Shown: positions 1-4,507 of the stretch, piece by piece
How the letters are laid out: each line of letters begins with the position of its first letter
Numbering within the stretch: position 1 is the stretch's first letter
Source of the DNA: Bacteroidota bacterium
Lineage (GTDB): Bacteria > Bacteroidota > Bacteroidia > Bacteroidales > JAADJA01
DNA length: 7,785 nt
Direction: 5' to 3'
Assembly: GCA_024278155.1 (NCBI GenBank)
Contig: JAJRTT010000319.1
Span: 1 to 7,785 of the forward strand
Made by a program: the position numbers and the translations under genes
Notes under the pieces: generated by a model
The model's input: only the letters and a program-made list of their open reading frames with translations
What the model was told of the DNA's origin: nothing
The model's database searches: none

Positions 1-112
1 AAGCAATTCCGGTTCTTAATAAATTATATTACATCAACTGATTAAAAGTAATCTGATAATTTTTCATGGTGATTAATTTTAATTGTAAAATTTGGTTTTG
101 GTTGGTTAATTA

Positions 113-160
113 GGTCAGAAAACTTGAAATATCTTCAATTGTTTTCTGGCCTTTTTTCTT
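113..160 (+). terminator. Intrinsic terminator of an upstream gene outside the window
   Basis: An 11-bp stem (113-123 with 141-151, one G-T wobble) is extended inward by a second 5-bp stem (124-128 with 134-138) around a 5-base loop at 129-133. Six T follow at once (152-157), then more T-rich sequence. The left flank would not give a U-run on the other strand, so this works rightward only. It probably ends a + strand transcript that enters from left of base 1. No coding end can be recognised in bases 1-112. Confidence 0.8.
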
Positions 161-215
161 TTCAATTTTATATTTCATTTCTTTCCCATTCATTCCCTTC
201 CATTATTTATTTACT

Positions 216-248
216 TTTGCCGTTTTAATTTCGTTTTTTGTAAATCAT
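216..248 (+). promoter_or_regulatory. Possible promoter of the DUF5723-like gene
   Basis: TTTG at 216-219 and TAAATCAT at 241-248, 21 bases apart, loosely resemble the Bacteroidota primary sigma pattern (TTTG, about 19-20 bases, TAnnTTTG). The -7 part is a poor match, although TAAATCA also appears in the candidate promoter of the 6S RNA in this window. Transcription would start near 255 and give a leader of about 75 nt containing the hairpin at 268-290. The surrounding T-rich tract makes chance matches easy, so this is a weak call. Confidence 0.28.
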
Positions 249-267
249 ATGGAAAAACAGAACCTCA

Positions 268-290
268 TCGATAAACCTAAAGTTTATCGG
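268..290 (+). promoter_or_regulatory. Hairpin in the leader of the DUF5723-like gene
   Basis: CGATAAAC (269-276) and GTTTATCG (282-289) form a perfect 8-bp stem with a 5-base loop, extendable by a T-G wobble at 268/290 and a further A-T pair. It lies 39 bases before the start codon. No U-run follows, so it is not a terminator. It could be a protein-binding palindrome, an mRNA-stabilising leader hairpin, or chance. The sequence shows only the symmetry. Confidence 0.4.
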
Positions 291-328
291 TCCCCATATC
301 GATTGGTCGGATTTATATTGATTCCCGA

Positions 329-1825
329 ATGAGAGTATTTATCGGTATTTTTATCTTTATGTTGTTTTTCTTGTTTTCGCAAGGACAAGAAATGTTGGGG
401 TTGAAAAACAGCAATTATGCCGGGGTTCTTGGGATTGGCCTTAATCCATCTTCCATGCACGCATCCCACCTCTATATGGATTTTAATTTGTTTTCGGTAA
501 ACTCCAACATGGGGAATGACTATGTGTTTATAGGTGCGCAACAGTTCAATGACCTCGTTTTTAGGGGGGAAGAGCCCGTTTATTATACAAGTGAAGGTGA
601 ACGTAGGAATTTTTCTATTTACCGGAACAACGGGTTGAAATATGGGAATGTGGGGGCCGAAATTTATGGGCCCGGGGGCATGATGGTTTACGGGAAACAT
701 GCTTTTGGGTTTTCGACGGCCATGCGGACTTATTCCTCTTTTACCAATCTCCCGCCCGATATGGCCAACTTTATTTACGAAGCCATTGATTACAATGCAC
801 AACATAATATCGAGTATTCCCATGATAAACCAATCCGTATGGGTTCGCTTTCATGGACGGAGCTTAATTTCAGCTATGCATATAACTTCAGGCGCTATAA
901 ATGGGATTATTGGTCGGCGGGCATTACCATAAAGCCCTTATTTGGGATGGCCGGTGTTTTTACAAATTTGAATAAGGTTGATTACGAGGTTTTTTCGGAT
1001 ACTACGGCCTATATCTATGATGCCAGCTTTGATTACGGCTATGCGGTTCCGATAGATCCTGAAACAAACGAATATACGGGCAACCCGTTTTTCCAGGGCT
1101 TTGGCTTTGGCGTAGATATTGGGGTTACCTACCAATTTACCACCAAAGGCCACGGGAACGGGGTCTTTGATCGCTTATGCGAGCAGGTTTACGATGATTA
1201 CAATTACAAAATCGGCGTTTCACTCCTTGATCTCGGTTATATCAAGTTCTCAAAGAATGCAGGATTAAGGAATTATGAAAACGTGGAAACATATTGGGAC
1301 AAAGCATCTGATACCCTTTCGGTAAATTCCATCAATGACCTGAACAGAAAGATCGATTATTATTTTTCGGATTCCCCTGACCAGAACATTGAGGCCGATA
1401 AAATCACCATGCAGACCCCACCTGCACTTAGTATCCAGTTTGATTACCATTTCAAAAAGAGTGTCTATTTCAATACAACTTTGATTTATGGTTTCAACAT
1501 CGGAAGGGCTTATGTGAAAAGGGCTTCTGTTTGGGCTTTTACACCTCGTCTCGAAACTTCGAAAATAGAGGTCAGCTTGCCCATTTCGTTCTATGAGTGG
1601 GACTGGGCACAGCCAAGGATTGGTTTTGCGTTGAGGTACGGCAATTTCTTTTTTGGTTTTGATCGGTTGAACACAATGCTAGGGATCAATGATTTTACCG
1701 GATTTGATTTTTATTTTGGCCTTAGGCTAAACCTGACCCGTAATTTCCGGATGCAATATGTCAAGGGGAATTGCAACCCGCGCATCGACCGGAATATCGA
1801 GACCTTTGACTTTAGGAATTTTTAA
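329..1825 (+). CDS. DUF5723-like putative outer-membrane beta-barrel protein
   Basis: This gene encodes a 498-residue secreted protein of unknown function. Residues 1 to about 19 form a signal peptide: a short basic start (MR), then a very hydrophobic Phe/Ile/Leu core, then polar SQGQ. The mature N-terminus has the pattern GIGLNPSSMHASHLYMDFNL (about 35-54), which resembles DUF5723 proteins of Bacteroidota as I remember the family. The rest alternates aromatic and polar residues in strand-like stretches, is rich in Tyr, Phe and Gly, has no hydrophobic helix after the signal peptide, and ends in Phe. All this fits a barrel in the outer membrane. The ATG at 329 is chosen because the signal peptide begins there. 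The gene appears monocistronic, between an upstream terminator and a convergent terminator. A porin or PorP/SprF-like secretion accessory role is possible but not shown. The barrel prediction is fairly safe; the family name is from memory. Confidence 0.85.
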   Translation: MRVFIGIFIFMLFFLFSQGQEMLGLKNSNYAGVLGIGLNPSSMHASHLYMDFNLFSVNSNMGNDYVFIGAQQFNDLVFRGEEPVYYTSEGERRNFSIYRNNGLKYGNVGAEIYGPGGMMVYGKHAFGFSTAMRTYSSFTNLPPDMANFIYEAIDYNAQHNIEYSHDKPIRMGSLSWTELNFSYAYNFRRYKWDYWSAGITIKPLFGMAGVFTNLNKVDYEVFSDTTAYIYDASFDYGYAVPIDPETNEYTGNPFFQGFGFGVDIGVTYQFTTKGHGNGVFDRLCEQVYDDYNYKIGVSLLDLGYIKFSKNAGLRNYENVETYWDKASDTLSVNSINDLNRKIDYYFSDSPDQNIEADKITMQTPPALSIQFDYHFKKSVYFNTTLIYGFNIGRAYVKRASVWAFTPRLETSKIEVSLPISFYEWDWAQPRIGFALRYGNFFFGFDRLNTMLGINDFTGFDFYFGLRLNLTRNFRMQYVKGNCNPRIDRNIETFDFRNF

Positions 1826-1830
1826 ACGAA

Positions 1831-1864
1831 AAAAACCGGACAATCTTGATGGTCGTCCGGTTTT
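1831..1864. terminator. Bidirectional terminator between the DUF5723-like gene and rny
   Basis: AAAACCGGAC (1832-1841) pairs perfectly with GTCCGGTTTT (1855-1864) around a 13-base loop. The A-run at 1829-1835 becomes a seven-T run on the minus strand, and TTTT at 1861-1864 serves the plus strand. It starts 5 bases after the stop of the rightward gene and lies 20 bases beyond the stop of leftward rny, so it can end both convergent transcripts. Confidence 0.85.
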
Positions 1865-1884
1865 CAACTAGGATTCGTCAATTG

Positions 1885-3432
1885 TTACTTCGCATAATTA
1901 ACCGCCCGGGTTTCCCTGATAACAGTAATCTTTATTTGTCCTGGATAAGTCATGCCATCCTGGATTTTCTTTGAAAGGTCAAAAGATATTTTTGAGGCAT
2001 CGCTGTCCGAAACCTTGTCGGCCCCAACAATTACCCGAAGTTCCCTACCTGCCTGGATTGCATATGTCTTGATTACGCCGGGGTAATTGAGTGCCAATTC
2101 TTCCAATTTGTTCAATCGCTGGATATAGGCCTCCACCACTTCGCGCCGTGCGCCCGGCCTTGCGCCTGATATGGCATCACAGACTTGTACAATGGGTGAG
2201 ATCAATGTGTTCATCTCGATTTCATCGTGGTGCGAACCGATTGCGTTGCAAACATCCGGTTTCTCTTTGTATTTCTCGGCCAGCTTCATGCCGTGCAATG
2301 CATGGGGGAGTTCTGGCTCACTGTCAGGGACTTTGCCAATATCGTGAAGTAGTCCGGCCCGTTTTGCAAGTTTGGGGTTAAGCCCAAGTTCGGCGGCCAT
2401 GGTCGCACATAAATTGGCCACTTCGCGTGAGTGCTGTAAAAGGTTTTGTCCGTAGGATGACCGGAATTTCATTTTGCCCACCATGCGAACGAGTTCGTGG
2501 TGCATCCCATGGATACCCAGATCAATCGTAGCCCTTTTGCCGGCTTCAATAATTTCCTGATTGATTGTTTTCTTGGTTTTCATCACCACCTCTTCGATAC
2601 GGGCAGGGTGGATCCTCCCATCGGTCACAAGCTTGTGCAGCGACAAGCGGGCAATTTCCCTTCTTACCGGGTCAAAAGATGACAATAGAATGGCATCGGG
2701 GGAATCATCAATAATGATCTCGACACCGGTGAGTGCCTCCAGGGCCCTGATATTACGGCCTTCGCGTCCAATGATCCTGCCTTTGATCTCATCGCTTTCA
2801 ATGTTGAAAACAGAAACCGAATTCTCAATGGCACTCTCGGCCGCAGTCCGTTGTATTGTTTCTATTACAATCTTTTTAGCCTCTTTGTTGGCGGTAAGAC
2901 GGGCTTCGTCAACAATTTCGGCCACCTGGACCATTGCTTCTGATCTTGCCTCGTCTTTAAGCGTGTCGATAAGTTGGGCTTTTGCCTCTGCTGCCGACAT
3001 ACTTGAAATGGCCTGTAACTGCTCAACCTGTTTTTTATGGAATTTGTCCACTTCCATTTGCCTTTTGTTCACAAGGTCGAGCTGGGCATTCAGGTTATTG
3101 CGGATCGTATCGATCTCTTTTTGTTTTCTCTGGAATTCTTCCTGTTTATGTGAAAATGAGGATTCTTTTTGTTTGAGTCGGTTTTCGTTATTGTTTAGCT
3201 GGTTGTTTTTTTGTTGGATGATTTTCTCGTGTTCGGATTTCAATTGAAGGAATTTTTCTTTTGCCTGTAATATTTTTTCTTTTTTCAATACTTCGGCTTT
3301 TTCCTTGGCATCCTTGAGGATATCATCGCTACGTTTCTCGATTTTCTTTTTAAGGACCGAGGCTGCCATGAGTATTCCCAATCCCATGCCCGCAACGCCA
3401 ACAATAATATAAATAATAATGTCATTCATCAT
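1885..3432 (-). CDS. rny: Ribonuclease Y (membrane-anchored endoribonuclease)
   Basis: RNase Y is a single-strand-specific endoribonuclease that initiates mRNA turnover at the inner face of the membrane. The 515-residue product has the full family layout and the usual length. An N-terminal membrane helix spans about residues 5-25, and a long charged coiled coil spans about 28-145 (Lys/Glu/Gln-rich). A KH RNA-binding domain lies at about 205-270 with the GREG loop at 222-225. The HD domain runs from about 330 to 425: H334, the HD pair H363-D364 in LLHDIGK, H401-H402 in GSHHDE and D419 in VCDAISGARPGARRE are the expected metal ligands and catalytic residues. The C-terminal domain ends at GQIKITVIRETRAVNYAK. 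Two adjacent Met codons (3432 and 3429) could each start the protein; the difference is trivial. The gene lies directly downstream of the 6S RNA candidate, with about 100 bases of leader between them. Confidence 0.97.
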   Translation of the reverse strand: MMNDIIIYIIVGVAGMGLGILMAASVLKKKIEKRSDDILKDAKEKAEVLKKEKILQAKEKFLQLKSEHEKIIQQKNNQLNNNENRLKQKESSFSHKQEEFQRKQKEIDTIRNNLNAQLDLVNKRQMEVDKFHKKQVEQLQAISSMSAAEAKAQLIDTLKDEARSEAMVQVAEIVDEARLTANKEAKKIVIETIQRTAAESAIENSVSVFNIESDEIKGRIIGREGRNIRALEALTGVEIIIDDSPDAILLSSFDPVRREIARLSLHKLVTDGRIHPARIEEVVMKTKKTINQEIIEAGKRATIDLGIHGMHHELVRMVGKMKFRSSYGQNLLQHSREVANLCATMAAELGLNPKLAKRAGLLHDIGKVPDSEPELPHALHGMKLAEKYKEKPDVCNAIGSHHDEIEMNTLISPIVQVCDAISGARPGARREVVEAYIQRLNKLEELALNYPGVIKTYAIQAGRELRVIVGADKVSDSDASKISFDLSKKIQDGMTYPGQIKITVIRETRAVNYAK

Positions 3433-3534
3433 ATTTGTGTTTTAATGGTTTATAAATATGCCGATAGAAGTCTGTATCCAATCCCATATGACCAAAAAGA
3501 ATTAGTCGGCACTTGAAAAGGAGGGGAGGTGTTG
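3433..3534 (-). promoter_or_regulatory. rny leader region with a long-range inverted repeat
   Basis: This is the stretch between the U-run of the 6S RNA candidate and the rny start. TGCCGA at 3459-3464 and TCGGCA at 3506-3511 are perfect 6-base inverted copies enclosing 41 bases. No well-matched -33/-7 pair is visible on the minus strand. rny therefore uses either a divergent promoter here or read-through from zapA and the RNA. The inverted repeat could close a leader structure, but a 6-bp stem over this distance can also be chance. Confidence 0.3.
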
Positions 3535-3736
3535 AAAAAAAGAAACCCGCATCATTCATGGAGTTTAGTAAACCCCAGTATAACAGGATTAGGGTTGCCA
3601 AACATTTCGAAGCGTCCACCGGTTTTGAACTAACAAAACTTCCCCGAAAGGAACGAGGCCTGTTCTAAATGTTTTTGAGCTTTCCCTGATGATTGTAATG
3701 TTGAGTTTACAAACATAGTTATGAATTGATGCGGGT
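3535..3736 (-). ncRNA. ssrS: 6S RNA (RNA polymerase-binding regulatory RNA), candidate
   Basis: 6S RNA binds the housekeeping RNA polymerase holoenzyme by imitating an open promoter. The zapA-rny gap holds a minus-strand RNA of about 200 nt, the usual 6S size, that folds into one long rod. The ends pair over 15 bp with one bulged base (3728-3736 and 3721-3726 with 3545-3559). An inner helix follows (3705-3710 with 3568-3573), then a symmetric bubble of 17 nt on each side (3688-3704 and 3574-3590). Beyond it the rod is closed again by 3684-3687 with 3591-3594 and by 3667-3674 with 3600-3607. The apical part contains a perfect 6-bp hairpin (3622-3627 with 3634-3639). Seven U follow the terminal stem (3535-3541), giving the 3' end. 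Placement beside zapA recalls ssrS in E. coli, and I recall the zapA-RNA-rny order from other Bacteroidota. Pairing was done by eye; ends may be off by a few bases. Confidence 0.78.
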
Positions 3737-3737
3737 A

Positions 3738-3767
3738 TTGATTTATGGGCAACACGATTTACCCAAA
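3738..3767 (-). promoter_or_regulatory. Candidate promoter of the 6S RNA
   Basis: Read on the minus strand, TTTG (3764-3767) is followed after 18 bases by TAAATCAA (3738-3745), and the first base of the RNA's terminal stem lies only two bases further on (3736). Position and spacing suit a Bacteroidota promoter, but the -7 box matches TAnnTTTG only partly. The spacer contains an inverted repeat (TGGGTAA with TTGCCCA, one wobble, 3746-3765) that overlaps the -33 box. It may be an operator or a weak zapA 3' hairpin; no U-run follows it. Confidence 0.45.
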
Positions 3768-3791
3768 TTTCTTTTCAAAGAACGCAGACTT

Positions 3792-4085
3792 TTAATTGTT
3801 GTCCAAACTATCTGTTAATAACTTGTTTAAACCCATCAGCTTATTTATGGTCTTCGTTTCGTTCCCTTTGTGTTCCCCCTCAAAATCAGCAACTTTTGTT
3901 GCAAATTCCAAAACTACCATGGCAATTAGGTCCTGAATGTCATTAAAAGCGAAATTACTTGAGTATTCCTTTATCTTCTTATTTATTTCGTTTGTCGCTT
4001 TTCTAACAACTTCCTCTTCATCTCTCTGTATTGTAAGCCTGTATGGCCTTTCTGCAATGGTAACTGATATTGTAAGTTCATTCAT
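3792..4085 (-). CDS. zapA: Cell division protein ZapA
   Basis: ZapA is a small cytoplasmic protein that binds FtsZ and cross-links its filaments, stabilising the division ring. The 97-residue product has the usual length and plan. A short N-terminal beta part (MNELTISVTIAERPYRLTI) leads into an acidic turn (DEEEVVRKA), with the typical helix NEINKKIKEYS after it. The second long helix begins DIQDLIAMVVLEFATKVADFE, which corresponds to the coiled-coil dimerisation region of the family. The acidic, Asn-rich tail (LLTDSLDNN) is less conserved. The ATG at 4085 lies 24 bases after the stop of the coiled-coil gene, so the two are probably co-transcribed. The candidate 6S RNA lies immediately downstream, the same neighbour zapA has in enterobacteria. 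No clear terminator follows zapA. Confidence 0.92.
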   Translation of the reverse strand: MNELTISVTIAERPYRLTIQRDEEEVVRKATNEINKKIKEYSSNFAFNDIQDLIAMVVLEFATKVADFEGEHKGNETKTINKLMGLNKLLTDSLDNN

Positions 4086-4109
4086 TAAATAGAATAGTCA
4101 AAAAATACA

Positions 4110-4397
4110 CTATTTGTTTAAAAGTCCGATACACTTGTCGATTTCCCGCACTAATTCATTTATTCTTTTTTTTGTATCAACTGCTCCTTCCTCCGTTCTT
4201 ACTGCTTTTGATATTTTCAATATATTGTTTTGCTCTGTTAAATTCCCTATTTCTATGTTTTTGTCTTTTATAGTGTTTTCCAATTCCTCTGCTTTTCTCC
4301 TATAAATCCCAATCTCTTTATTAAGTGCATCATTTCGCCCAATAAGCTTGTTTATTTTATCACTTATCGAAATCAATAATTTATCAGTCTCGTTCAT
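4110..4397 (-). CDS. Small coiled-coil protein in operon with zapA, function unknown
   Basis: The product has 95 residues, no signal peptide and no membrane segment, so it should be cytoplasmic. Residues from about 5 to 65 follow a heptad-like pattern of Leu/Ile with many Lys, Glu and Asn (for example KINKLIGRNDALNKEIG and AEELENTIKDKNIEIGNLTEQNNIL), which predicts a continuous coiled coil. The C-terminus (about 77-95, KKRINELVREIDKCIGLLNK) looks like a separate short helix and may be a conserved partner-binding piece. Size, coiled coil and neighbourhood recall ZapB, the ZapA-binding coiled-coil protein of gammaproteobacteria, but I see no clear sequence match, so this is inference from context. 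I recall similar small proteins upstream of zapA in other Bacteroidota. The ATG at 4397 is 34 bases downstream of a near-consensus -7 element, and zapA follows after 24 bases. Confidence 0.85.
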   Translation of the reverse strand: MNETDKLLISISDKINKLIGRNDALNKEIGIYRRKAEELENTIKDKNIEIGNLTEQNNILKISKAVRTEEGAVDTKKRINELVREIDKCIGLLNK

Positions 4398-4430
4398 TTA
4401 TATACCTGAATAAATGATTTAATCAATGCG

Positions 4431-4462
4431 CAAAGTTATTCAGAACTTGCGGGTAAAGCAAA
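4431..4462 (-). promoter_or_regulatory. Promoter of the coiled-coil gene and zapA
   Basis: On the minus strand TTTG (4459-4462) is followed by exactly 20 bases and then TAACTTTG (4431-4438), a full match to the Bacteroidota primary sigma consensus TTTG/TAnnTTTG. Transcription would start near 4425, giving a leader of about 28 nt before the ATG at 4397. It lies in the 110-base gap after gcvP, showing that the cell-division operon does not depend on gcvP transcription. No convincing terminator was found for gcvP in the same gap, so some read-through is possible. Confidence 0.8.
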
Positions 4463-4507
4463 TTTTTGTTCGATAATAAAACCCATATCCCCCTATCATG
4501 CTATTCC

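Noticed and set aside
284..823. Open frame of 179 codons on the - strand, antisense to the outer-membrane gene
   Set aside because: It overlaps the signal peptide and barrel coding sequence in full; its composition is unlike a folded protein and nothing is recognisable.
2561..3247. Open frame of 228 codons on the + strand, antisense to rny
   Set aside because: It mirrors the coiled-coil, KH-preceding part of rny. The Ser/Phe/Leu-rich translation is what antisense of Lys/Glu-rich codons gives, and there is no promoter or family resemblance.
3422..3619. Open frame of 65 codons on the - strand between zapA and rny
   Set aside because: It runs through the terminal stem and U-run of the 6S RNA candidate and overlaps the rny start; RNA structure explains the sequence better.
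3601..3660. tRNA-like stretch in the zapA-rny gap
   Set aside because: The GTTC-like segment and 6-bp hairpin lack an acceptor stem, D arm and anticodon arm at the right spacing; it fits as the apical part of the 6S RNA.
4398..4507. Possible intrinsic terminator after gcvP
   Set aside because: No stem longer than about 4 bp with a following U-run was found on the minus strand; the gap is explained by the zapA-operon promoter.
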